DNA of 8,876 nucleotides from Terriglobia bacterium (lineage in GTDB: Bacteria; Acidobacteriota; Terriglobia; UBA7540), in NCBI GenBank assembly GCA_022866195.1, contig JALHUF010000653.1, positions 1 through 8,876 on the forward strand, written 5' to 3'. Position numbers and translations under genes: made by a program. The notes below the pieces were generated by a model. That model had not been told where the DNA came from and did no database searches. It saw only the letters and a program-made list of their open reading frames with translations. Of this stretch, positions 1-5,985 are shown in pieces; position 1 is the stretch's first letter; each line of letters starts with the position of its first letter.

Positions 1-792
1 CGCGTGGCCGCTGCTGTGCTCTTCCAGCGCGTTTTGCGCCTGGCGCTGTTCACTTCGCCGGCCGATTCGCGGCTCGCCATCCCGCGCGTGGGCATGAGCG
101 AGTGTTACACGCCCGCGGCCTCTGCTTATATCACGGCGCGCGGCGGGCGCGTTGAATTGGGCCGGAATGTCACGGGCTTCCTTATCACCGACGGCGTCTG
201 CGAGGGTGTGCAACTTGCCGGCGGCGAAAAGATTGAAGCGGGGGCGGTGGTGAGTGCGGTGCCGTGGTTCGAGCTGGTCAGACTCGTGCCTGGTGACCTG
301 CTGCGCTCCGAAGCTTATTTCACCAACATCTTGGCGTTGCGTCCCGCGCCGATTATTTCCATCAACTTGTGGTTCGACCGGGCCATCACTGAGCTCGATT
401 TCGTCGGCCTGCGCGGGGCGACCGTGCAGTGGTTGTTCAATCGCGGAAAGACTCAAGGCTCCGGCGAGAACCACATCTCGTTGGTACTGAGCGGAGCGCA
501 TGCGCATATCGGTCGGCCGAAGGAAGAATTGCTGGCCATCGCGCTGCGGGACCTGGGCGAGCTTCTGCCCGCCACGCGCCAGGCGAAACTCGTACACTCG
601 CTGGTCATTAAGGAGCGGTTTGCGACCTTCTCCCCCTGCGTGGGAGTGGAGGAAGTGCGGCCGGCGGCGCGCACTCCGGTGCGTGGCCTCTACTTGGCCG
701 GCGACTGGACGGCCACCGGCTTGCCCGCTACCATCGAGGGTGCCGTCCAAAGCGGCAACGCGGCGGCGCGCGAAGTCATGCAGGCAGAATGA
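1..792 (+). CDS. hpnE: Hydroxysqualene dehydroxylase HpnE-like FAD amine oxidase, 3' part (5' end outside window)
   Basis: The frame is open from base 1, so this is the C-terminal ~263 residues of a protein that is normally about 420-460 residues; the FAD-binding N-terminal Rossmann motif is off the window. The end of the protein carries the second FAD-contact segment of the amine-oxidase/phytoene-desaturase fold, LYLAGDWTATGLPATIEGAV, about 35 residues before the stop. The upstream pattern IPRVGMSECYTPAASAYI followed by a GGRVELG strand matches my memory of HpnE-type squalene-associated desaturases. HpnE works with HpnC and HpnD to turn farnesyl diphosphate into squalene, feeding hopanoid synthesis, at the cytoplasmic side of the membrane. 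hpnC and hpnD, expected upstream, cannot be seen. The stop is TGA at 790-792 and the next gene starts 20 nt later, which suggests co-transcription. A related carotenoid or phytoene desaturase is the main alternative. Confidence 0.82.
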   Translation, partial: RVAAAVLFQRVLRLALFTSPADSRLAIPRVGMSECYTPAASAYITARGGRVELGRNVTGFLITDGVCEGVQLAGGEKIEAGAVVSAVPWFELVRLVPGDLLRSEAYFTNILALRPAPIISINLWFDRAITELDFVGLRGATVQWLFNRGKTQGSGENHISLVLSGAHAHIGRPKEELLAIALRDLGELLPATRQAKLVHSLVIKERFATFSPCVGVEEVRPAARTPVRGLYLAGDWTATGLPATIEGAVQSGNAAAREVMQAE

Positions 793-812
793 GAGGTTGA
801 AAGGAAAAGGGA

Positions 813-2318
813 ATGTTATCCAGGCGAAATGTTCTTCCGGCAACGTTGTTAGGAGGATTACTGATTGCTCTGGGGGCGGTGGTCCTCCGCCATTCTCCCA
901 ACGGGGAATTGGCAGCATCTCCCTCGGGGGCCAAGGTTGACTCGATGCCTCAGACGATGCAGGCGGCGTCTTCCGACCACCGGCTGCGCGGCGCCTATCG
1001 CTTCGACCAAGCTGGCTGGGTCTATGTTCATCTGGAAGGTTCTCCGGGCCAGATAGGTTTCCAGCATGGTTACTTACTCGCGCCGGAGATTGCTGCGGCC
1101 TTTGAAGCGGTCAAGTTGAGCGACACGCATCACACCGGACGCGATTGGGAATTCTTCCGCCAGGCTGGACGCGAGATGCTCTGGCCGAAAATCGACGCGG
1201 AATATCAGGAAGAGCTGACCGGCATCGTCGACGGTTTGAAAGCGCGCGGCGCGAAGATGGACCTGGACGATGTGGTGGCCCTGAACGCCTTTCAAGAGTT
1301 GCCGGATTACTACGTGCCGTGGCTGAACGCGCGGGAGAAAGTGGCGAACGCCCCGCGCCTGGCGGCTCCCGGCAATTGCAGCGCCTTTGTGGCGACGGGC
1401 AGCTACACGCGCGATCGGCAGATCGTCATGGCGCACAACGCCTGGACGAATTACCTGGAGGGCGCGCACTGGCGCGTCATCTTTGACCTCGTGCCGCAGC
1501 GCGGCCACCGCATCCTGATGGACGGCTATCCCGGCGTCATCATCAGCGACGACGATTTCGGAGTGAACTCGGCCGGCCTCATGGTGACGGAGACCACGAT
1601 CTCGCAGTTCCGCGGCTGGGATCCGAACGGCAAGCCGGAGTTCGTGCGCGCGCGTCAGGCGATGCAGTATGCGAGCTCCATCGACGACTATGTCCTCATC
1701 ATGCGCGACGGCAACAATGGCGGCTACGCCAACACCTGGCTGCTCGGTGACCGCAAGACCGGGGAAATCGCCCAATTCGAGTTGGGCTTGAAGCATTACG
1801 GCCTAGAGCGCACCAAAGACGGCTATTTTGTGGGGGCCAATTTCCCCACCGACCCCAAGGTGCGGGCGGAAGAAACTACGTTCGATCCCGGCAATCCTGA
1901 GAGCTCGCCTAACACGCGGCGCGTGCGGGGTGAACAGCTCATGCAGGATTGGAAGGGCAAGATTGATGTTGCGCGGGCGGAGCAATTCCTCGCCGATCAC
2001 TACGACAGCTTCCTCAAGGAAGAGCAACCCAACGAGCACACTCTTTGCGGACACCTCGAGGTCTCGCCGCGCGGTGAGCCCATCTGGGAGTGCGGGCCGT
2101 ATTCGCCCGAAGGGGCCGTGCAGGGCAAGGTCATAGACAGCCGCCTGGCCCGGGTGTTGAGCTTTCGCGCCCGCTACGGCCATCCCTGCGGGATTGACTT
2201 CCGCGCCGAGGCTTTCCTCAAGGCCCATCCGGAATATGCCTGGCAGGCGCCGCTGCTGCGCGACATGAAAGCCGGGCCGTGGACATTGTTCAAAGCCGGC
2301 CAGCGCCCGCCCCGATAG
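813..2318 (+). CDS. Secreted C45 / phospholipase B-like Ntn hydrolase with Tat-type leader
   Basis: 501 residues. The ATG is preceded by AAGGA (801-805, 7 nt spacing). The N-terminus reads M-L-S-R-R-N-V-L and then a hydrophobic stretch (about residues 7-25), which resembles a twin-arginine signal, so export or membrane anchoring is likely. The mature part has the hallmarks of the C45 acyltransferase / phospholipase B-like branch of the Ntn hydrolases: a G-N-C-S-A-F motif with candidate nucleophile Cys189, which would become N-terminal after autocleavage between Asn188 and Cys189; an M-A-H-N-A-W motif soon after; then Y-P-G-V-I-I-S-D-D-D-F (to F249) and the G-L-M-V-T-E-T-T-I strand (255-263), which recalls the corresponding motifs of eukaryotic PLBD/lysosomal PLB-like proteins. 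Such enzymes cleave amide or ester acyl bonds; the substrate here is unknown. It follows hpnE closely, so a role in envelope lipid or amide turnover is possible but only inferred. Confidence 0.78.
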   Translation: MLSRRNVLPATLLGGLLIALGAVVLRHSPNGELAASPSGAKVDSMPQTMQAASSDHRLRGAYRFDQAGWVYVHLEGSPGQIGFQHGYLLAPEIAAAFEAVKLSDTHHTGRDWEFFRQAGREMLWPKIDAEYQEELTGIVDGLKARGAKMDLDDVVALNAFQELPDYYVPWLNAREKVANAPRLAAPGNCSAFVATGSYTRDRQIVMAHNAWTNYLEGAHWRVIFDLVPQRGHRILMDGYPGVIISDDDFGVNSAGLMVTETTISQFRGWDPNGKPEFVRARQAMQYASSIDDYVLIMRDGNNGGYANTWLLGDRKTGEIAQFELGLKHYGLERTKDGYFVGANFPTDPKVRAEETTFDPGNPESSPNTRRVRGEQLMQDWKGKIDVARAEQFLADHYDSFLKEEQPNEHTLCGHLEVSPRGEPIWECGPYSPEGAVQGKVIDSRLARVLSFRARYGHPCGIDFRAEAFLKAHPEYAWQAPLLRDMKAGPWTLFKAGQRPPR

Positions 2319-2340
2319 AGGGTTCCTCCAAGATGGATTA

Positions 2341-2371
2341 TTGAATCCTACGAGGCTAGCCCGCATCTAAT
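2341..2371 (+). promoter_or_regulatory. Possible sigma70-type promoter for the peroxiredoxin operon
   Basis: In the 92-nt gap before the peroxiredoxin gene there is TTGAAT (2341-2346) and TCTAAT (2366-2371), the latter a 5/6 match to the -10 consensus. The 19-nt spacer is longer than the ideal 17, so this is a weak call. A start near 2378 would give a leader of about 33 nt that includes the Shine-Dalgarno. Confidence 0.33.
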
Positions 2372-2398
2372 CATGCTTGGATTCCAATTTCACTTCTC

Positions 2399-2405
2399 TG
2401 GAGGA
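2399..2405 (+). promoter_or_regulatory. Strong Shine-Dalgarno of the peroxiredoxin gene
   Basis: TGGAGGA lies 5 nt before the ATG at 2411 and fixes that start. It is among the best ribosome binding sites in the window, consistent with an abundant protein. Confidence 0.7.
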
Positions 2406-2410
2406 TTGGT

Positions 2411-3067
2411 ATGACCGAGCAAGTTCAGCAGCCTCCCAGCCTTCCCCGCCTGGGTTCGCCCGCGCCGCAGTTCGAGGCCGTCACGACCCATGGGACGCTC
2501 AAGCTGGAAGACTTCAAAGGTAGCTGGCTCGTGATGTTTTCCCATCCGGCCGACTTCACCCCGGTATGCACCACGGAATTCGTCGCCTTCGCCAAGATCC
2601 ACCCCAAGCTGCGGGAACTGAACTGCGAGCTGATGGGGCTGAGCATCGACAGCGTTTATTCCCACATCGCCTGGATGCGCAACATTGAAGAGAAGCTGGG
2701 GCAGAAAATCACCTTCCCGGTGATTGCCGACCTGGACCGCCAGGTTGCGACTCTCTACGGTATGGTCATGCCGGGCGAAAGCAAGACGGAAACCTCCCGG
2801 TGCGTGTTCATCATCGACGACAAGCAGATGCTGCGAGCGATGATCTACTACCCGCTGACCACCGGCCGCAACATGGATGAAATCCTGCGCGTCATCCAGG
2901 CATTACAGACCTCCGACAAACATGGCGTGGCGACGCCGGCCAACTGGCGTCCCGGAGACAGGGTTATCGTTCCGCCCGCCAAAACTCAGGAGATGGCCGA
3001 ACAGCGGATGACCGACAAGACGGTGGAATGCAAGGACTGGTACTTCTGCATGAGGGAGCTCAAGTAG
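2411..3067 (+). CDS. Prx6-family peroxiredoxin with C-terminal cysteine pair (archaeal-type)
   Basis: 218 residues, the usual Prx6/archaeal Prx length. It reduces hydrogen peroxide and organic hydroperoxides in the cytoplasm. The active site reads D-F-T-P-V-C-T-T-E, giving Thr50 and peroxidatic Cys53; Arg130 in T-S-R-C-V-F completes the conserved triad. The long C-terminal dimerisation arm with N-W-R-P-G-D-R (178-184) is typical of the Prx6 group. The tail ends V-E-C-K-D-W-Y-F-C-M-R, with Cys207 and Cys213. From memory, archaeal thioredoxin peroxidases such as that of Aeropyrum pernix have the same arrangement (C50, C207, C213), with the last cysteine resolving the sulfenic acid. This protein is therefore probably a 2-Cys enzyme in mechanism despite its 1-Cys family. 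Additional cysteines are at 72 and 131. A small winged-helix gene starts 11 nt after the stop, so the two are probably one transcript. Confidence 0.93.
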   Translation: MTEQVQQPPSLPRLGSPAPQFEAVTTHGTLKLEDFKGSWLVMFSHPADFTPVCTTEFVAFAKIHPKLRELNCELMGLSIDSVYSHIAWMRNIEEKLGQKITFPVIADLDRQVATLYGMVMPGESKTETSRCVFIIDDKQMLRAMIYYPLTTGRNMDEILRVIQALQTSDKHGVATPANWRPGDRVIVPPAKTQEMAEQRMTDKTVECKDWYFCMRELK

Positions 3068-3078
3068 GGAGGACTACC

Positions 3079-3303
3079 GTGCCTTGCATCGGTGCTGACG
3101 GCATACTGACAGAGTCGGCCAAGGCCCTGCTCAAGCTCCTCGAGCAACCCGCGACGCCCGAGGAAATTGCTGCCCGGCTGGGACATCCCTTGTTTTTGGT
3201 GCGAGCCAGTTTGCGCGAGTTGGTCGGCGCGGACTTGGTGCGAGCCGAAGGCGGGAAGTACTCGATAAGCGATCAGGGTAGGAAAAAGCTTCAAAGCGCT
3301 TAA
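3079..3303 (+). CDS. Small winged-helix-like protein downstream of peroxiredoxin
   Basis: 74 residues from a GTG start. That start is chosen because GGGAGGA (3067-3073) sits 5 nt upstream and straddles the peroxiredoxin stop codon, giving tight coupling; longer in-frame starts would overlap the peroxiredoxin gene and lack such a site. The pattern is a single winged helix-turn-helix: an N-terminal helix (A-K-A-L-L-K-L-L-E), the P-A-T-P-E-E-I-A-A-R-L helix-turn, a recognition-helix candidate (L-V-R-A-S-L-R-E-L, about 40-48), and a wing (L-V-R-A-E-G-G-K-Y-S-I-S-D-Q-G-R) ending in K-K-L, as in MarR/ArsR-like or DprA-tail-like domains. No sensor domain is attached; the only cysteine is Cys3. It may regulate its own operon or act as an accessory factor for peroxide response. 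Function not established. Confidence 0.72.
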   Translation: MPCIGADGILTESAKALLKLLEQPATPEEIAARLGHPLFLVRASLRELVGADLVRAEGGKYSISDQGRKKLQSA

Positions 3304-3390
3304 TCGGTAGGGGAGGGCTTCCCGACTTCGCCGGGACAGGCTGCCCGCGCGCGCGAAAGACGAGGCGGGTGCCCGAGAGACCCCGCTACC
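3304..3390. other. Intergenic, GC-rich, convergent gap with no gene seen
   Basis: This is the convergent gap between the plus-strand peroxiredoxin operon and the minus-strand hic/glyA block. It is very GC-rich and contains weak self-complementary stretches, such as TGCCCGC near 3341 against GCGGGTG near 3365, that could help end transcription. None is followed by a U-tract, so no terminator is called. Confidence 0.4.
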
Positions 3391-3468
3391 TCAGGCCTTC
3401 ACCACCGCCCCGCGGCGGTTTTCGTGGAGCGGAAGTCTCGCTGCTAGCGCTTCTACTTTCCCGCAGAC
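3391..3468 (-). pseudogene. Remnant of the 3' end of a second glyA copy
   Basis: Read on the minus strand, 3468 to 3391 encodes 25 residues and a TGA stop. It begins V-C-G-K-V-E-A-L and continues through P-L-H-E-N-R-R to V-V-K-A. The intact GlyA ends V-R-S-E-V-E-A-L ... P-L-Y-E-N-R-R ... G-K-V. The core residues V-E-A-L, P-L and E-N-R-R coincide in register, with one codon of length difference. By hand count 41 of 57 nt match from the Arg-Arg codons upstream, and a 24-nt block at 3402-3425 matches 3965-3988 at 23 positions. Homology stops abruptly at about 3468, 30 nt before the hicA stop codon, so there is no start and no further glyA body. It is a dead fragment, not a gene, and forms a direct repeat with the real glyA end on the other side of hicBA. 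Confidence 0.8.
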
Positions 3469-3498
3469 ATCGGGCACGGGAAAAAGAAGGCGGGCCTG

Positions 3499-3723
3499 CT
3501 ACTTCAAGAGTCGGATAAACTCATCAACGGAAAGCCCCGCGTGACGGATGATGGCGCGGAGTGTGCCCCGGTCGAGTTCTCTATGGTCGGGGATCACTAC
3601 CTGTGCAAAGGGATTCTCCCGACGGAGAATCATGTGGGTAGATTCCTGACGCCTCATTAAGAAGCCAGCCCGTTCCAGAGCGCTAGCACATTCCCTCCCT
3701 GAAATCCTGGGCAGCTTGCTCAT
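3499..3723 (-). CDS. hicA: HicA-family mRNA interferase toxin
   Basis: 74 residues. HicA toxins are small dsRBD-like ribonucleases that cut mRNA and block translation. The features seen are the N-terminal K-L-P-R-I-S-G-R-E helix entry, the L-E-R-A-G-F segment, the core strand R-Q-E-S-T-H-M-I-L-R-R with the expected catalytic His30, and the Y/V-I-P-D-H-R-E-L-D-R-G-T-L-R-A-I-I-R-H-A-G-L tail that is diagnostic of the family. The usual G-S-H is S-T-H here, a small variation. The ATG (3723-3721) overlaps the hicB stop as ATGA, and starting further upstream would run through hicB, so this start is well fixed. The toxin follows the antitoxin, the reverse of the classical E. coli hicA-hicB order but common in other bacteria. 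The reading frame is intact, so the pair may be functional. Confidence 0.92.
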   Translation of the reverse strand: MSKLPRISGRECASALERAGFLMRRQESTHMILRRENPFAQVVIPDHRELDRGTLRAIIRHAGLSVDEFIRLLK

Positions 3724-3926
3724 ACCGCCGTCACAAGAACCTGGAAGCGTTCTTCGGGGACAGGCAGGCCATCCTGTTGGAGGGCAGCGATGTAGCCACG
3801 GATAGCTTCTTTGATGTTCTCCGTCGCCTCTTCCTTGGTCTTGCCCTGGCTGACGCATCCGGGCAGGCTGGGGCACTCAGCGACCCAGTATCCATCCTCG
3901 CCTGGGTAAATGACGACTTGACGCAT
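3720..3926 (-). CDS. hicB: HicB-family antitoxin, short form
   Basis: 68 residues from the ATG at 3926-3924, preceded on the minus strand by AGGTGG with 5-nt spacing. A GTG at 3935-3933 would add three residues but has its purine tract directly abutting it, so the ATG is preferred. The protein is the partial RNase H-like fold of HicB antitoxins: an opening strand V-V-I-Y-P-G-E-D-G-Y-W-V-A-E-C, then the signature P-S-L-P-G-C-V-S-Q-G-K-T-K-E-E-A, and a helix N-I-K-E-A-I-R-G-Y-I. It neutralises HicA by direct binding. It stops right after the fold (E-R-F-Q-V-L-V) and lacks the ribbon-helix-helix or HTH DNA-binding tail of longer HicB proteins, so autoregulation is not evident. It starts 24 nt after the glyA stop on the same strand, so read-through from rpiB-glyA is likely. 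Confidence 0.92.
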   Translation of the reverse strand: MRQVVIYPGEDGYWVAECPSLPGCVSQGKTKEEATENIKEAIRGYIAALQQDGLPVPEERFQVLVTAV

Positions 3927-3950
3927 CTTAGCCACCTCTCGCGTCCTTCA

Positions 3951-5240
3951 TCATACCTTACCGGCCACCGCCACGCGGCGGTTTTCGTAGAGGGGGAATT
4001 TCTCCGTTAGTGCCTCGACCTCGCTGCGGACGCGTTTCAGCACCGACTCATCTTCCAGGTTATTCAGCACCTCGGAAATCCAGTGCGCGATGAGCTCCAT
4101 CTGCGGCTCCTGCATGCCGCGGCTGGTGACGGCGGGAGTGCCCACGCGGATGCCACTGGCGATGGCGGGCGGGTTGGTGTCGAACGGAATCGCGTTCTTG
4201 TTCACGGTGATGCCGGCGCGCTCCAACGCCTGCTCGGCCTGCTTGCCGGTGACCTGGCGCGAAAAAACGTCCACCAGCATCAGATGCGTATCTGTGCCGC
4301 CGGAAACGATGCGGAATCCCTCCATAGCCAGAACCTCAGCGAGAACCTTGGCATTCAAGACAATTTGTTTCTGGTAGTCAGCGAATTCCGGCTGCAAAGC
4401 CTCCTGGAAGCACACGGCCTTGGCAGCGATGACGTGCATCAGCGGGCCGCCCTGGAGGCAAGGGAAGACGTTCCTGTCGAGGTCTTTGGCGTATTGGGCC
4501 TTCGAGAAGATGGCGCCGCCGCGCGGCCCGCGTAGCGTCTTGTGCGTGGTGGTGGTGACGAAGTCGGCGTGCGGGAAGGGGCTCGGATGCAGGCCGGCAG
4601 CAATCAGGCCGGCGATGTGGGCGATATCCACCATCAAGAGCGTCTCGCACTTCTTGGCGATGGCCGCGAAGCGCTCGAAATCCAGGAGGCGCGGATAGGC
4701 GCTGGCGCCGGCGACGATGAGCTTCGGGCGATGCTCCATCGCCAGGCGCTCCAGCTCGTCGTAGTCGATGGTTTCCGTGTCTTTCTTCACGCCGTAGGAA
4801 ACGATTTTGTACATGCGACCGGAAAAGTTGAGCGGATGGCCATGCGTCAGGTGGCCGCCGTGCGCCAGGCTCATGCCCAGCAGCGGGTCGCCCGGCTTGA
4901 GCACCGTGAGATAGACGGCTTGATTCGCCTGGCTGCCCGAATGCGCCTGGACGTTGGCATGTTCGGCGTTGAACAATTTCTTGGCGCGCTCGATGGCGAG
5001 TGATTCGGCGACGTCCACAAACTCGCAGCCGCCGTAGTAGCGTTTGCCGGGCAGGCCCTCGGCGTACTTGTTGGTCATGACCGAGCCGAGCGCCTGAAGC
5101 ACGGCCTCGCTCACGAAATTCTCGGAGGCAATCAGCTCCAGCGTTCTCGCCTGCCGGTCAACCTCGTGGTCGATGGCGCGGGCAATTTCCGGATCGATTT
5201 CCGCCAGGGGACGCAGCCGAGCGGGCAGGGGAGGGCTCAT
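3951..5240 (-). CDS. glyA: Serine hydroxymethyltransferase
   Basis: 429 residues, close to the usual ~415-430. A cytoplasmic PLP enzyme that interconverts serine and tetrahydrofolate with glycine and 5,10-methylene-THF, the main source of one-carbon units. The features seen are [10 protein letters not shown] near residue 35, the [15 protein letters not shown] block (57-71), the [11 protein letters not shown] segment (99-109), the [10 protein letters not shown] motif (205-214) with the PLP-pyridine Asp, and the PLP-lysine motif [14 protein letters not shown] with Lys234. The ATG overlaps the rpiB stop as ATGA, with GGAG about 8-9 nt upstream inside rpiB, so translation is coupled. The C-terminal ~26 codons have a diverged partial copy at 3391-3468, beyond hicBA. 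Two TGA codons in tandem (3953-3948) end the frame. Confidence 0.98.
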   Translation of the reverse strand: MSPPLPARLRPLAEIDPEIARAIDHEVDRQARTLELIASENFVSEAVLQALGSVMTNKYAEGLPGKRYYGGCEFVDVAESLAIERAKKLFNAEHANVQAHSGSQANQAVYLTVLKPGDPLLGMSLAHGGHLTHGHPLNFSGRMYKIVSYGVKKDTETIDYDELERLAMEHRPKLIVAGASAYPRLLDFERFAAIAKKCETLLMVDIAHIAGLIAAGLHPSPFPHADFVTTTTHKTLRGPRGGAIFSKAQYAKDLDRNVFPCLQGGPLMHVIAAKAVCFQEALQPEFADYQKQIVLNAKVLAEVLAMEGFRIVSGGTDTHLMLVDVFSRQVTGKQAEQALERAGITVNKNAIPFDTNPPAIASGIRVGTPAVTSRGMQEPQMELIAHWISEVLNNLEDESVLKRVRSEVEALTEKFPLYENRRVAVAGKV

Positions 5241-5710
5241 TTCTTCTTCTCCGAATTGTGTTGCTGATTGAGGGCGGCGATTTTCTCGACGCGACGCTGG
5301 TGCCGTCCGCCTTCGAAGGGGGTCGAAAGCCAGATGTCCAGGATCTTCTCCGCGGTCGCCGGGTCCACCAGCCGGCCACCCAGAGCCAGGACGTTCGCGT
5401 CGTTGTGGCAGCGCGCGAAGTGGGCGGAGAGCGTGTCGTTGCAGGTGGCGGCGCGGACGCCAGGAACCCGGTTAGCTGCCATGGCCATACCGAGTCCGGT
5501 GCCGCATACCAGCACGCCGAAAGTCGCTTCCCGGGCGGCCACGCGCGCGGCCACTTTCTCGGCGAGGTCCGGGTAGTCCACCCGGCTGAGTGTGGTGGGG
5601 CCCGTGTCTTCCACTTCGTAGCCCTTGCTCACCAGGTACTCGCGGACCTTCTCCTTCAGCGGAAAGCCCGCGTGATCGGCACCCAGCGCGACCTTAGGTT
5701 TCTCTGGCAA
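5237..5710 (-). CDS. rpiB: Ribose 5-phosphate isomerase B
   Basis: 157 residues, typical of RpiB/LacAB proteins. It interconverts ribulose 5-phosphate and ribose 5-phosphate in the pentose phosphate pathway. The features seen are L-G-A-D-H-A-G-F with Asp12-His13, the D-Y-P-D motif (45-48), the active-site loop [13 protein letters not shown] with catalytic-base candidate Cys69, and [13 protein letters not shown] (101-113) with His102. Those residues correspond to the catalytic set of bacterial RpiB. The start is a TTG at 5710-5708: an in-frame TGA lies only two codons upstream (5716-5714), so no longer form is possible, and GGGGTG (5723-5718) provides a weak Shine-Dalgarno 7 nt away. The C-terminus is a short polar lysine-rich tail (E-K-K-K). 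It heads the rpiB-glyA-hicB-hicA minus-strand run and overlaps glyA by 4 nt. Confidence 0.96.
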   Translation of the reverse strand: MPEKPKVALGADHAGFPLKEKVREYLVSKGYEVEDTGPTTLSRVDYPDLAEKVAARVAAREATFGVLVCGTGLGMAMAANRVPGVRAATCNDTLSAHFARCHNDANVLALGGRLVDPATAEKILDIWLSTPFEGGRHQRRVEKIAALNQQHNSEKKK

Positions 5711-5759
5711 GTGTCAACACCCCGTCGTTCATTTAACCACAAAAAGCTTTGGGCTGGGG

Positions 5760-5788
5760 ATTCTAACGAAGGTCGGCGCAGGCCGCAA
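5760..5788 (-). promoter_or_regulatory. Putative sigma70-type promoter for rpiB-glyA(-hicBA)
   Basis: On the minus strand there is TTGCGG (5788-5783), a 17-nt spacer and TAGAAT (5765-5760), a 5/6 match to the -10 consensus at ideal spacing. Transcription would start near 5753, about 43 nt before the rpiB TTG codon. It is the only plausible minus-strand promoter I see between the divergent genes. Confidence 0.48.
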
Positions 5789-5802
5789 TCATTATGCTTT
5801 CC

Positions 5803-5832
5803 TTGACAAGGCGAACGCTCATCTACAACAAT
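5803..5832 (+). promoter_or_regulatory. Possible sigma70-type promoter for proS
   Basis: A perfect TTGACA (5803-5808) is followed after 18 nt by AACAAT (5827-5832), a 4/6 match to the -10 consensus. It points toward proS, 232 nt away, which would put the heptad arrays and palindrome in a long 5' leader. It is back to back with the minus-strand rpiB promoter. The -10 is weak, so the call is tentative. Confidence 0.35.
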
Positions 5833-5860
5833 GACAAATTCCAAGTTCGGAGCAGCCACC

Positions 5861-5909
5861 AGTCGGCGGTCGGCGGTCGGCAGTTGGCAGTCGGCAGTGA
5901 GCAGACGGT
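5861..5909. repeat. Heptad repeat array 1, consensus AGTCGGC (7 units)
   Basis: Seven consecutive 7-nt units fill 5861-5909: AGTCGGC, GGTCGGC, GGTCGGC, AGTTGGC, AGTCGGC, AGTGAGC, AGACGGT. The last two are degenerate. On the opposite strand the units read GCCGACT-like, the same GCYGANN pattern as array 2, so the two arrays are inverted relative to each other. Noncoding; no open frame of the neighbours enters it. Confidence 0.85.
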
Positions 5910-5930
5910 TAATGGTAGTCATCTGGATCA

Positions 5931-5983
5931 GTCACTGAGGAGATTCTTCGTCGTCCGTCAGATGACGGACTCCTCAGAATGAC
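5931..5983. repeat. 53-bp nested palindromic element
   Basis: The outer arms are GTCACTGAGGAG (5931-5942) and CTCCTCAGAATGAC (5970-5983), complementary except for a two-base AA bulge. Inside is a perfect 7-bp inverted repeat, TCCGTCA (5954-5960) and TGACGGA (5963-5969), separated by GA. The strand can fold into a two-part hairpin. It has no U-tract, so it is not an ordinary terminator. In composition (CTCCTCAG-AATGAC) it resembles the REP/MITE-like intergenic repeats I recall from environmental bacterial genomes; that is a family resemblance only. Confidence 0.75.
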
Positions 5984-5985
5984 AC

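Noticed and set aside
1074..1796. Minus-strand open frame (240 codons) opposite the C45/PLB-like gene
   Set aside because: An antisense shadow of a well-supported gene, with Val/His/Arg-rich low-information sequence.
3028..3078. Longer winged-helix protein starting inside the peroxiredoxin gene
   Set aside because: The 17 extra codons overlap the conserved peroxiredoxin tail and lack a ribosome binding site, whereas GTG at 3079 has GGGAGGA at good spacing.
3404..3421. CCGCC-CCGC-GGCGG hairpin followed by TTTT, looking like an intrinsic terminator after the peroxiredoxin operon
   Set aside because: The same hairpin and T-run occur in the intact glyA coding end (near 3968-3985), where they encode N-R-R-x-A residues on the other strand. 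It is explained by glyA homology; the stem is short and the T-run only four bases.
3724..3876. Longer hicA with a 51-residue N-terminal extension
   Set aside because: The extension runs through hicB in another frame. HicA homology begins at the ATG at 3723, which overlaps the hicB stop as ATGA.
5711..5860. Riboswitch or T-box leader for rpiB or proS
   Set aside because: No T-box sequence, specifier-loop pattern or known riboswitch core could be recognised in the gap.
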